A stretch of 53,154 nt of DNA from Lachnospiraceae bacterium (GTDB taxonomy: Bacteria; Bacillota; Clostridia; Lachnospirales; Lachnospiraceae). Shown piece by piece: positions 32,722-40,647 of this stretch (position 1 is its first letter; each line of letters starts with the position of its first letter). The translations under genes and the position numbers were made by a program. The DNA lies in the NCBI GenBank assembly GCA_022799175.1, contig JAAWNY010000017.1:1-53154 (forward strand). The letters are read 5' to 3'. The notes beneath the pieces are model-generated. The model did no database searches. It saw only the letters and a list, made by a program, of their open reading frames with translations, and was not told the DNA's origin.

Positions 32722-35361
32722 CTATTTCATCTGTTCCGCAGCCGTCTCATATACTTTCTCCAATGCTGCCTCTACACCAGCTGGATTCTTACCACCGGCC
32801 TGTGCCATATTAGGACGGCCACCGCCGCCACCACCGACCAATCCGGCAATCGCTTTTATCAAATTTCCTGCATGCGCCCCTTTTTTTTGTGCCTCGCCAG
32901 TAGCCGTTGCCATCAAACTGACTTTGCCATCCAAAACAGAAGCCAGAACAATCACGCCTTCTCCCAGTTTATCTTTTAACTGATCGCCCAGATTACGCAG
33001 TCCATTCATATCTGCATCACTAACCTTTGCAGCAAGTACTTTGATACCATTAATCTCTTTTACCCGATTCATGACATCTCCCAGAGAATCTTTGGCCAAA
33101 CGCGCTTTTAATTTCTCATTTTCGGAATGCAATGTACGAATCTCTTCCATCATTGACTCGATCCGGCTTTTCAACTCCCAAGGAGTACTTTTGACAACTT
33201 TTGCAGCCTGATGTAATTCTTCCTCCATCTGCTGATAATAAGCCATCAATCCATCCCCAGTCAGTGCTTCGATTCTGCGGACATTTGCCGCGATTCCTGC
33301 TTCAGAAAGGATCTTAAAAGCATGAACCTGGCCAGTATGAGCCACATGAGTACCCCCACAAAGCTCTGTAGAGAAATCGCCCATCTTGACCACACGTACC
33401 GTTTCGCCATACTTTTCACCAAAAAGTGCCATAGCACCGGTTTTCTTCGCTTCATCCAGACTCATCTCCTGTGTAATCACATCCAGATTTTTCTGAATTT
33501 CTTTATTTACCAGTTCTTCTACCGCGTGAATTTCTTCGCGAGTCATAGCAGAAAAATGCGTGAAATCAAAACGCAGACGTTCTGGAGTGACTAGAGAACC
33601 TGCCTGTTCCACATGTTCACCTAATACCAATCGAAGTGCCTTTTGTAATAAATGGGTTGCACTATGATTTTTTTCTGTATCGCGGCGACTTTTTTCTCCT
33701 ACCTTTAAGGTAATGGTTTCACCAACCGTTAGCATTCCGGAAACCATTTTCCCCACATGACCAACTTTTCCCCCTTGCAAATGAATGGTATCTTCCACGA
33801 TGAAACAGCCATTGCTACTTTCGATCACACCGGTATCACCAGTTTGTCCACCCATCGTTCCATAAAAAGGAGTCTCTTTCACGAGAATGGTTCCCGTTTG
33901 TCCATCGGTCAGAGCCTGTACCAACTCACTATCTGTGGTAAGAACCATAATCTCGGATTCATGTATCAAACAATCATAACCGACAAAAGTACTAGTAATC
34001 TCTGCCGGAATGGATTGATAGACCGTTACATCAGCACCCATGTAATTGGTGGTTTTTCTGGCATTTTTAGCTTTCTTTCGCTGTTCTTTCATGGCTGCCT
34101 GAAAACCCGCCTCATCCACAGTCATCTGTTTCTCATCCAAAAGTTCGATCGTCAAATCCAGAGGGAAACCATAAGTATCATAAAGTTTAAAGGCATCCTC
34201 CCCAGAGAGAACCGTCTCTCCCCTCTTTGACATGGTTTCTTCCATCTCAGCCAGAATAGAAAGTCCTGTATCAATCGTGCGATTAAACTTTTCTTCCTCT
34301 TCTGTGAGTACTTTGAGAATCATCACACTCTTTTCTTCCAATTCAGGATAGCCATCCTTGGAAAGAGAAATCACAGTCTGAGCAAGACCTGCCATAAAAC
34401 GACCCTCAATTCCCAAAAGCCTTCCATGACGGGCAGCGCGACGTAACAGACGACGCAATACATAACCACGTCCTTCATTGGAAGGCATAATTCCATCCGA
34501 AATCATGAAAGTACAAGACTTCACGTGATCGGCGATAATCCGCAGAGATACATCTTTTTTCTCATCGATCTGATAACTGGTATGTGCCAGGATACATACT
34601 TCATCCAAAAGAGCTTTATTCGTATCTACCGTGAAAAGGGAATCGACATCTTGAACCACAACCGCCAGACGTTCCAATCCCATACCTGTATCAATATTTT
34701 TTTGAATCAGCTCGGTATAATTGCCATGGCCATCATTTTCAAACTGCGTAAATACATTATTCCATACTTCAATATAACGATCGCATTCGCAACCTACAGT
34801 ACACCCCGGTTTGCCACAACCATATTTTTCACCACGATCGTAATAAATCTCGGAGCAGGGACCACAGGGACCTGCTCCATGTTCCCAGAAATTATCTTCT
34901 TTACCAAAACGAAAAATCCGTTCTTTTGCAATACCAATTTCCTTATTCCAAATATTAAAAGCTTCATCATCGTCCTGATATACCGACGGGTACAAACGAT
35001 TGGGATCCAATCCCACCACTTCTGTCAAAAATTCCCAGGACCAGTGAATCGCCTCATCTTTAAAATAATCTCCAAAAGAAAAGTTGCCCAACATTTCAAA
35101 AAAAGTTCCATGTCGTGCAGTTTTACCGATATTCTCAATATCTCCCGTACGAATACACTTTTGACAGGTAGTAACCCGTTTGCGCGGAGGAATTTCTTGT
35201 CCGGTAAAATAAGGCTTTAGTGGTGCCATGCCAGAGTTGATCAGCAACAGGCTATTGTCATTATGAGGCACCAAAGAAAAACTCTTCATCGCCAGATGAC
35301 CTTTGCTTTCAAAAAACTCCAGAAACATTTTTCTTAATTCATTTACGCCGTACTTCTTCAC
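32722..35361 (-). CDS. alaS: Alanyl-tRNA synthetase
   Basis: 879 residues from a GTG start (35359-35361), chosen because GGAGG lies eight bases upstream; an ATG two codons earlier is only two bases from it. The product then starts KKYGVNELRKMFLEFF as other clostridial AlaRS. The class II core has RVTTCQKCIRTGDIENIG and FFEMLGNFSFGDYF; the editing domain has HSATHLLQKAL and CGGTHVAHTG (zinc ligands); the C-terminus has the glycine-rich VGGGGGGRPNMAQAGG. It charges tRNA-Ala and hydrolyses Ser/Gly mischarges. No T-box is visible upstream. A short membrane-peptide gene lies ten bases before the start codon region. Confidence 0.98.
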   Translation of the reverse strand: MKKYGVNELRKMFLEFFESKGHLAMKSFSLVPHNDNSLLLINSGMAPLKPYFTGQEIPPRKRVTTCQKCIRTGDIENIGKTARHGTFFEMLGNFSFGDYFKDEAIHWSWEFLTEVVGLDPNRLYPSVYQDDDEAFNIWNKEIGIAKERIFRFGKEDNFWEHGAGPCGPCSEIYYDRGEKYGCGKPGCTVGCECDRYIEVWNNVFTQFENDGHGNYTELIQKNIDTGMGLERLAVVVQDVDSLFTVDTNKALLDEVCILAHTSYQIDEKKDVSLRIIADHVKSCTFMISDGIMPSNEGRGYVLRRLLRRAARHGRLLGIEGRFMAGLAQTVISLSKDGYPELEEKSVMILKVLTEEEEKFNRTIDTGLSILAEMEETMSKRGETVLSGEDAFKLYDTYGFPLDLTIELLDEKQMTVDEAGFQAAMKEQRKKAKNARKTTNYMGADVTVYQSIPAEITSTFVGYDCLIHESEIMVLTTDSELVQALTDGQTGTILVKETPFYGTMGGQTGDTGVIESSNGCFIVEDTIHLQGGKVGHVGKMVSGMLTVGETITLKVGEKSRRDTEKNHSATHLLQKALRLVLGEHVEQAGSLVTPERLRFDFTHFSAMTREEIHAVEELVNKEIQKNLDVITQEMSLDEAKKTGAMALFGEKYGETVRVVKMGDFSTELCGGTHVAHTGQVHAFKILSEAGIAANVRRIEALTGDGLMAYYQQMEEELHQAAKVVKSTPWELKSRIESMMEEIRTLHSENEKLKARLAKDSLGDVMNRVKEINGIKVLAAKVSDADMNGLRNLGDQLKDKLGEGVIVLASVLDGKVSLMATATGEAQKKGAHAGNLIKAIAGLVGGGGGGRPNMAQAGGKNPAGVEAALEKVYETAAEQMK

Positions 35362-35377
35362 GTCCATGTCCTCCGTA

Positions 35378-35524
35378 TTATTTGCTTTCCTGGCCTTCTA
35401 CCGCCCTTCCAGCATCTTTGCTGTCTCTGAATTTTTTACCTAAGATAATACCTGCATAAGCAATCCCTGCAAATACAATCGCTTTGAACGTATAGCCCAA
35501 TAAGCTTATCATCACTTCTGTCAT
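35378..35524 (-). CDS. 48-residue membrane peptide upstream of alaS
   Basis: Start ATG 35522-35524, stop TAA 35378-35380; GGAGG lies 11 bases upstream. It has one hydrophobic segment (about residues 5-27, MISLLGYTFKAIVFAGIAYAG) followed by a short basic and acidic tail (GKKFRDSKDAGRAVEGQESK). A matching promoter upstream and tight spacing to alaS support a real gene cotranscribed with alaS. I do not recognise a named family. It could be an uncharacterised small membrane protein conserved in related Clostridia; no further function is claimed. Confidence 0.7.
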   Translation of the reverse strand: MTEVMISLLGYTFKAIVFAGIAYAGIILGKKFRDSKDAGRAVEGQESK

Positions 35525-35572
35525 AATTCATTATACCTCCATAGTTTCGATATCAACTTACTCCATCTTTGT

Positions 35573-35601
35573 ATCTTATCATAGTAGGGGGTATTTAGCA
35601 A
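35573..35601 (-). promoter_or_regulatory. SigA-type promoter for the membrane peptide gene and alaS
   Basis: On the minus strand TTGCTA (35596-35601), 17 bases, then TAAGAT (35573-35578). The leader to the peptide start is about 42 bases. Confidence 0.6.
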
Positions 35602-35630
35602 GACGGAATTGTAAAGAAGAACTATATTAT

Positions 35631-36227
35631 TTACTCAGTAAGGAATTCACTATAAGTTTCTGCTAATTCATAAGCTCGAGCACGAGTCAACTCTGCCAAG
35701 GAACGATTATAATTGACTTCTTCCATTGCACTGCCTATCTGTTTTTGAGAAGCATCCACTGCTTTTTCTTCTCGGCTTTTCATCCATTCTATCTGTTGAT
35801 ACATCAAGGATTCTTGTACTTTTGGATCCAATTTTTCTTTTAAAACCTCTAATATGCGCTGCAATTCACTCTCCCACATTCTCCATTCATTTTCTGCAAA
35901 AGCAATTCGAGAATTGGCAGGAATCTCTGATTTCCGGTATTGATTCTGTGTCAGTTGTTCATCCAGCTCCTGCAGGCGGAGCAGTACTGCGTTCTCCGCC
36001 ATGCTTTCTGATGGATCAGTAGCCTCCGTCATCGGTATCGTGGCGACGGACAAAGAATGCGTTTGTATTTTAGTCTGAGAGGCAGAATTTTCTGCAAACT
36101 CTGAGGATGCTTTGGTAGCTGCATCTATCTCCACAAAAACTTCGGTTCGTTTTTTTATATAATCCGTAGAAAAGATTCCAATAGACAGAATCATACAAAT
36201 CGCAATCCAGATCCCTTTTGGCTTCAT
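35631..36227 (-). CDS. Membrane-anchored protein with LprI-like (DUF1311) C-terminal domain
   Basis: 198 residues from the ATG at 36225-36227, which opens a signal-anchor (KPKGIWIAICMILSIGIF) and has AGGGATGAT upstream; an alternative ATG at 36272 adds 15 residues but has no ribosome site. A Ser/Thr-rich spacer (about 30-75) is followed by helical sequence. The end, with SLMYQQIEWMKSREEKAV and SLAELTRARAYELAETY, fits the LprI pattern (W-x3-R and T-x-ARA-x-EL). LprI proteins inhibit lysozyme in some bacteria, but the family cysteines are absent here, so the function is uncertain. It stands alone between alaS and rnhA. Confidence 0.6.
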   Translation of the reverse strand: MKPKGIWIAICMILSIGIFSTDYIKKRTEVFVEIDAATKASSEFAENSASQTKIQTHSLSVATIPMTEATDPSESMAENAVLLRLQELDEQLTQNQYRKSEIPANSRIAFAENEWRMWESELQRILEVLKEKLDPKVQESLMYQQIEWMKSREEKAVDASQKQIGSAMEEVNYNRSLAELTRARAYELAETYSEFLTE

Positions 36228-36399
36228 AGTAAAATCATCCCTGTCTTTGATTATTTGTTTTTGGTTAGCCATCTTCTAGCTATACCATAACACAATCTTC
36301 CAAGAAAGGGAACCAGCGGACAAAAGAAGTAAATATTTGTAAGAGAACTGTAACGAATTTTCGCCAGAAAAGACAATTTTATTCTTAAAATATAAATCC

Positions 36400-36882
36400 T
36401 CAGTTCTCAATCCCTTCATCAATCAGCAAATGATTACTATCTGCTGCGGAAGTAGCAAGCTTATCGCATCGTTCATTTTGCGGATGGCCAGCATGACCTT
36501 TGACCCAGATAAAAGTCACCTGATGAAGCGCCCTGGCTTTCAAAAGACGCTCCCACAGATCGATATTTTTTACGATTCCACTTTTTCCTCGTTTCCAGTT
36601 ATTTGCTACCCAGTTATCGATCCAGTGCTGATTAAAAGCATCTGTCAGATATTTTGAGTCTGAAAATAATTCCACCTGACAAGGACGATTCAATGCTTCA
36701 AGACCAACAATTGCTGCCATCAACTCCATCCGATTGTTGGTGGTTTTTCGGTAGCCGGCAGAAATCTCTTTTTCATGAAGTTGTCCCTTGTTGTCCATAA
36801 ACTGCAAAACCGTCCCATAGCCACCCGGACCATCTGGATTCCCTTTAGCGGAACCATCCGTGTAAATCTGAACCTTGGTCAT
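36400..36882 (-). CDS. rnhA: Ribonuclease HI
   Basis: 160 residues, normal size. Catalytic acids are D9 ([11 protein letters not shown]), E53 (NNRMELMA), D75 (FSDSKYL) and D140 (NERCDKLA), and the handle [10 protein letters not shown] is present. The enzyme cuts RNA in RNA-DNA hybrids such as primers and R-loops. It follows the beta-CASP nuclease gene by 15 bases and is probably on the same transcript. Confidence 0.97.
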   Translation of the reverse strand: MTKVQIYTDGSAKGNPDGPGGYGTVLQFMDNKGQLHEKEISAGYRKTTNNRMELMAAIVGLEALNRPCQVELFSDSKYLTDAFNQHWIDNWVANNWKRGKSGIVKNIDLWERLLKARALHQVTFIWVKGHAGHPQNERCDKLATSAADSNHLLIDEGIEN

Positions 36883-36897
36883 AAAATCATAATTCTC

Positions 36898-38499
36898 CTA
36901 TCTGTCCCATTTATCGCACAACGCATTAATCTGATCTGCGAATTTGGCCAAATCCTTATTCGTACCACCTTCATTATGGGCAATCACTGCCAGTAAACGT
37001 TCCCCAGCGGCCAGCAAACGAGCAAAGATACCTTTCGCTTTTCTGGTAGCCGCACTCTTCGATACAATCGGAACTCCTACTGTTTCCTTAATCCACTGGC
37101 CAGCAATCAAATCGTATTCTGCTCCGCTGAAAGGTGCTTTTGCCGGAATGCCTGTCCGTTCTGTGACGAGTTCAGCAAACTGATCGCAAACCTCATCACT
37201 GCCATGTACAATAAAGAGTTGATCCGGTTTTTTCTGGAAATTCTCCACCCATTCCAAAAGTCCATCCCGATCGGCATGGCCACTGATATCATGAAGGGTT
37301 TCTATATGCGCTTCCACCTCAATCGTTTCACCAAAAAGCTTAACGGTGCGATTCCCATCGACCAGACTTCGTCCTAAAGTTCCTTCTGCCTGATAGCCGG
37401 CAAAAATGACAGTACACTCCCGCCGCCAAAGATTATGTTTTAAATGATGACGGATTCTACCTGCATCACACATACCAGAAGCAGAGATAATCACTTTAGG
37501 AGAAGGATCAAAGTTGATATTTTTGGACTCTTCACTGCTGATGGATAATTTCAGTCCGGGGAAGGAAATGGGATTGATTCCCATTCGTACTAGATCCTGA
37601 GTTTCCTCATCATAGCATTCCAGTTGATTTTGCTTGAAAACATGAGTAGCTTCCACAGCCAAAGGACTGTCCACATAAACTTCAAAATTTTCATGTCCTC
37701 GAATCAAACGCTGTGTTTTGATATGGCGGAAGTAATATAAAAGTTCTTGGGTTCTTCCCACTGCGAATGCAGGAATTACTACATTTCCTCCACGATCTAA
37801 GGTCTCTTGTACAATCCGTACTAATTCTGTAATATGATCGGTTCCTTTTTGATGCAATCGGTTTCCGTAAGTGGATTCCATTACTGCATAATCGGCCGCC
37901 ATCGTATAGGAAGGATCACAAATCAATGGTTTGTTTTTATTTCCTATGTCGCCAGAAAATACAATCTTTTTCTCAATGCCATCCTCTTTCAACCAGATTT
38001 CTATAGATGCGGATCCTAGAAGATGACCAATATCTGTAAAACGAATGGTCACATCATCATTCAGCTTAACAATATCGCCATAATTGTTGGGAACAAAATG
38101 TTCTAAAACTCCCAGGGCGTCATTCATCTCATAGAGTGGCTTCACCTCTTCGCCTCCGGCTCTTCGAGATTTCCGATTCTTCCACTCAGCTTCCATCTCT
38201 TGAATGTGAGCACTGTCCTTCAACATAATATTACACAGATCACATGTGGCGTTTGTCGCCATAACGGATCCGGAAAATCCTCTGGCATAAATATAGGGAA
38301 GCATTCCAGCATGGTCGATATGGGCATGTGTCAACAATACATAATCAATCTGCGACCAGGGAACCGGCGGCTCCACATTTTCATAAATGTTGAACCCCTG
38401 TTCCATACCGCAGTCAATCAGCAGATGAGTTTCTCCGGTCTGCAAATAATGACAACTTCCCGTTACTTCATGAGCAGCACCACTAAATACAATACGCAT
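36898..38499 (-). CDS. MBL-fold beta-CASP nuclease (RNA exonuclease-like)
   Basis: 533 residues. The metallo-beta-lactamase zinc motif is HAHIDHAG (H58, H60, D62, H63), with FSGDIGN as the following aspartate motif; beta-CASP motifs include VIPAFAVGRTQELLYY, SASGMCDAGRIRHHL and SGHADRDGLLEW. Such enzymes process RNA (CPSF73/YsgA/RNase J relatives) or act as nuclease-like hydrolases. The C-terminal ~80 residues (VSKSAATRKAKGIFARLLAAGERLLAVI) are a family-specific extension. It pairs with rnhA and has a promoter in the upstream gap. The precise RNA target is unknown. Confidence 0.92.
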   Translation of the reverse strand: MRIVFSGAAHEVTGSCHYLQTGETHLLIDCGMEQGFNIYENVEPPVPWSQIDYVLLTHAHIDHAGMLPYIYARGFSGSVMATNATCDLCNIMLKDSAHIQEMEAEWKNRKSRRAGGEEVKPLYEMNDALGVLEHFVPNNYGDIVKLNDDVTIRFTDIGHLLGSASIEIWLKEDGIEKKIVFSGDIGNKNKPLICDPSYTMAADYAVMESTYGNRLHQKGTDHITELVRIVQETLDRGGNVVIPAFAVGRTQELLYYFRHIKTQRLIRGHENFEVYVDSPLAVEATHVFKQNQLECYDEETQDLVRMGINPISFPGLKLSISSEESKNINFDPSPKVIISASGMCDAGRIRHHLKHNLWRRECTVIFAGYQAEGTLGRSLVDGNRTVKLFGETIEVEAHIETLHDISGHADRDGLLEWVENFQKKPDQLFIVHGSDEVCDQFAELVTERTGIPAKAPFSGAEYDLIAGQWIKETVGVPIVSKSAATRKAKGIFARLLAAGERLLAVIAHNEGGTNKDLAKFADQINALCDKWDR

Positions 38500-38575
38500 A
38501 ATTTTTCCTCCTCTTTGGTGGGGGCTTCCTAGATTGTTGAGTTGTTATCTTGTTTACTGATGGTATGGTATGGGG

Positions 38576-38603
38576 ATTATAATTTATGGGCTTTTTTAAT
38601 CAA
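38576..38603 (-). promoter_or_regulatory. SigA-type promoter for the beta-CASP nuclease and rnhA
   Basis: On the minus strand TTGATT (38598-38603), 16 bases, then TATAAT (38576-38581). The leader of about 70 bases contains a doubled ATACC stretch but no recognised riboswitch. Confidence 0.65.
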
Positions 38604-38609
38604 ATAAGT

Positions 38610-38656
38610 CTAAAACAATTTTTCATTGTGCATACACATAAGAAAAATTGTTTCAG
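38610..38656 (-). terminator. Probable terminator after spoIVA
   Basis: On the minus strand CTGAAACAATTTTTC and GAAAAATTGTTTTAG pair almost perfectly around an inner region that can also fold partly (TGTG/CACA). It begins about 16 bases after the spoIVA stop. The arm is A/T-rich, and the trailing T-run lies inside the right arm, so it may act in both directions. Confidence 0.65.
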
Positions 38657-38671
38657 CCTTATCTGGAATTG

Positions 38672-40147
38672 CTAGATAATAATACATATCATTCCGCCGG
38701 AACTGTCGTTGATAATTTTCTGTAAAGCATCCTGCAGTTTCAGCTGGCAATCTTCTGTCATCTGGCTTACTTTGGCCTGAATACCATCTTCGACAATCTG
38801 TTCAATTGACTTGCCAAAAATATTCGTATCCCAAATGCCATCCTCTTTCTTTTTGGCATTTTCTTTCATATAGGCAATTAGATCTTCCGCCTGTTGTTCA
38901 CTGCCGACAATCGGAGCAATCTCTGTCTGAATATGCGCTTTAATCAGATTAATAGAAGGTGCTTCCGCACGCATTTTGACACCATATTTATTTCCATGGC
39001 GAATCACGGTTGGCTCATCCAAAATAATCTCGGATCGTTCCGGAGTAACAACACCATAACCTCGCATTCGTACCTGATTCATAGCATTTAAAACTTTATC
39101 ATATTCGGTCTGCATGGAAGCCAAATCCCGCAGCTTTTGCATAAGCTGATATTCATCTGTAATCGGAATTCCTGCAAAATCACTGAGAGTTTGATAATAG
39201 TAACCATCTTCGAGAACTACCTGAACAGATACGCTGCCGTTGGAGAGATCCATCTGATCCACCTTCATCGAACGAATCACTTCTGAATCACCGCTGCCAA
39301 AATTGGCAGGCACATCCTTCATTTGGTGTACTTGTGTCATCAACTCTCTGGCAGTCTTGACCGCCTGTTCTTTCAACCAATGACTTCCCGGCAGAATCTC
39401 CAGCCATTTGGGAATAAAGAAATCCACTTCTGTCACGGGAAATTCCTTTAATACTTTCTCCAAAATCCGATGGACATCCTCCCGTTTCAGCTGTTCGCAA
39501 TTCACTGGCATTACGGTTACAGAATACTGTTTTTCTAGTTCCTTTGCCAGACGGCCAGTCTCTTCTGAATAAGGGCGATCCGAATTAAGAAGGACCACAA
39601 ATGGTTTGCCAATATCCTTTAACTCCTGAATAGACGTGTTCTCGGCTGCTATGTATGATTCTCGTTTTAAATCTCCAAAAGATCCATCTGTAGTAACCAC
39701 AATTCCAATAGTGGAATGATCTTTAATCACTTTGCGAGTTCCAATCTCCGCCGCCTGCGTAAAGGGAATTTCCTCTTCAAACCATGGTGTTTTTACCAGA
39801 CGCTCCCGTTCATTTTCCACATGTCCCGCGGCTCCGTCTACCATAAAGCCCACACAATCAATCAGTCGCACTTTCGCCTGAATTCCTTCTGCTGGCTGGA
39901 TCAACGCCGCCTCTTTTGGAATAAATTTAGGTTCTGTAGTCATGATGGTTTTTCCTGCCGCGCTCTGAGGCAATTCGTCTCGTGTCTGATTTTTTCGATG
40001 TTCATCTTCCATCTCCGGAAGTACTAGTTGTTCCATAAAGCGCTTGATAAAAGTCGATTTGCCAGTTCGGACCGGACCGACGACACCCAGATAGATCTCA
40101 CCGCCGGTCCGTGCCTTGATATCTTTGTATACATTATAGCTTTCCAT
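38672..40147 (-). CDS. spoIVA: Stage IV sporulation protein A (spore coat ATPase)
   Basis: 491 residues, the usual length. The Walker A motif GPVRTGKSTFIKRF is at residues 24-37 and the Walker B region is LIDCVGFMVDGA; the C-terminal peptide ends in SGGMICIII, close to the membrane/SpoVM-contacting end of the family. SpoIVA polymerises with ATP on the forespore outer membrane to form the coat basement layer. It is made in the mother cell under SigE; a SigE-like promoter precedes it. A strong sign that the organism sporulates. Confidence 0.98.
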   Translation of the reverse strand: MESYNVYKDIKARTGGEIYLGVVGPVRTGKSTFIKRFMEQLVLPEMEDEHRKNQTRDELPQSAAGKTIMTTEPKFIPKEAALIQPAEGIQAKVRLIDCVGFMVDGAAGHVENERERLVKTPWFEEEIPFTQAAEIGTRKVIKDHSTIGIVVTTDGSFGDLKRESYIAAENTSIQELKDIGKPFVVLLNSDRPYSEETGRLAKELEKQYSVTVMPVNCEQLKREDVHRILEKVLKEFPVTEVDFFIPKWLEILPGSHWLKEQAVKTARELMTQVHQMKDVPANFGSGDSEVIRSMKVDQMDLSNGSVSVQVVLEDGYYYQTLSDFAGIPITDEYQLMQKLRDLASMQTEYDKVLNAMNQVRMRGYGVVTPERSEIILDEPTVIRHGNKYGVKMRAEAPSINLIKAHIQTEIAPIVGSEQQAEDLIAYMKENAKKKEDGIWDTNIFGKSIEQIVEDGIQAKVSQMTEDCQLKLQDALQKIINDSSGGMICIII

Positions 40148-40159
40148 GAAGATACCCCC

Positions 40160-40187
40160 TTGCTATGTCACTGCTATAAGCATATGC
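40160..40187 (-). promoter_or_regulatory. Candidate SigE promoter for spoIVA
   Basis: On the minus strand GCATATG (40181-40187), 13 bases, then CATAGCAA (40160-40167), near the SigE form of an ATA-centred -35 and a CATA-type -10. The -10 end is only about 12 bases from the ATG, so the ribosome site GGGGG would lie at the very start of the message. Confidence 0.5.
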
Positions 40188-40204
40188 CAGGGGGAACCAT
40201 TTTA

Positions 40205-40642
40205 TCACTTGTATTTCACGCCACTTTCCTCATCGCGAAGGATAGCGAGAGTTTTTTTCACTCGCTCTGGGGTGGTATAAGTCTGGAAAGACATTTTGCG
40301 AACACGCATAATATCCTGGTTATCCTCAATCTCTGCGATCTTTATCTTGGATGCCAGTTCACTAGAATGAATGTCCTCAATATAATCAAAATATTTCATA
40401 TCGGGCTTTTTTGTCAGCATACCAATTGTATCCAGAACGGTTCGGGAGAAACCGGCTTCCTGCAGCTCATGCAGAGTCATTTCCGTATCCTCCACCACGT
40501 CATGAAGTACCGCTATGATCTTCTCTTCCTCCGTGTCCATCTTGCTCATGACACGCATGGCATGGTCGATATAGGGATTCCCGTTGGCGTCATTAACCCC
40601 TTGAAAAGCATTCGTAGCGATTCCAATTGCTTTTGACAGCAT
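40205..40642 (-). CDS. Small HD-domain hydrolase, SpoT/MESH1-like
   Basis: 145 residues: a stand-alone HD domain with YIDHAMRV (H27), AVLHDVVEDTEMTL (H47-D48), and KIAEIEDNQD (about 102-110). This order matches the ppGpp hydrolase domain of SpoT/Rel and MESH1-type small alarmone hydrolases. The family usually has K-[LI]-A-D at the last site; here the metal-binding aspartate position reads glutamate (E104), so activity is uncertain. No synthetase domain follows. It lies five bases after pfp and upstream of spoIVA; the spoIVA promoter lies in the 57-base gap after it. Confidence 0.85.
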   Translation of the reverse strand: MLSKAIGIATNAFQGVNDANGNPYIDHAMRVMSKMDTEEEKIIAVLHDVVEDTEMTLHELQEAGFSRTVLDTIGMLTKKPDMKYFDYIEDIHSSELASKIKIAEIEDNQDIMRVRKMSFQTYTTPERVKKTLAILRDEESGVKYK

Positions 40643-40647
40643 AAACT

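Noticed and set aside
34525-35220. 231-codon plus-strand frame within alaS
   Set aside because: Fully antisense to the conserved alaS catalytic core, no ribosome site, and a composition typical of a shadow frame.
35362-35630. Possible T-box or other riboswitch upstream of alaS
   Set aside because: The gap is short and mostly filled by a small gene; no specifier loop, T-box sequence or antiterminator stem is visible.
40028-40636. 202-codon plus-strand frame across spoIVA and the HD gene
   Set aside because: Antisense to two well-supported genes, with no promoter or recognisable domain.
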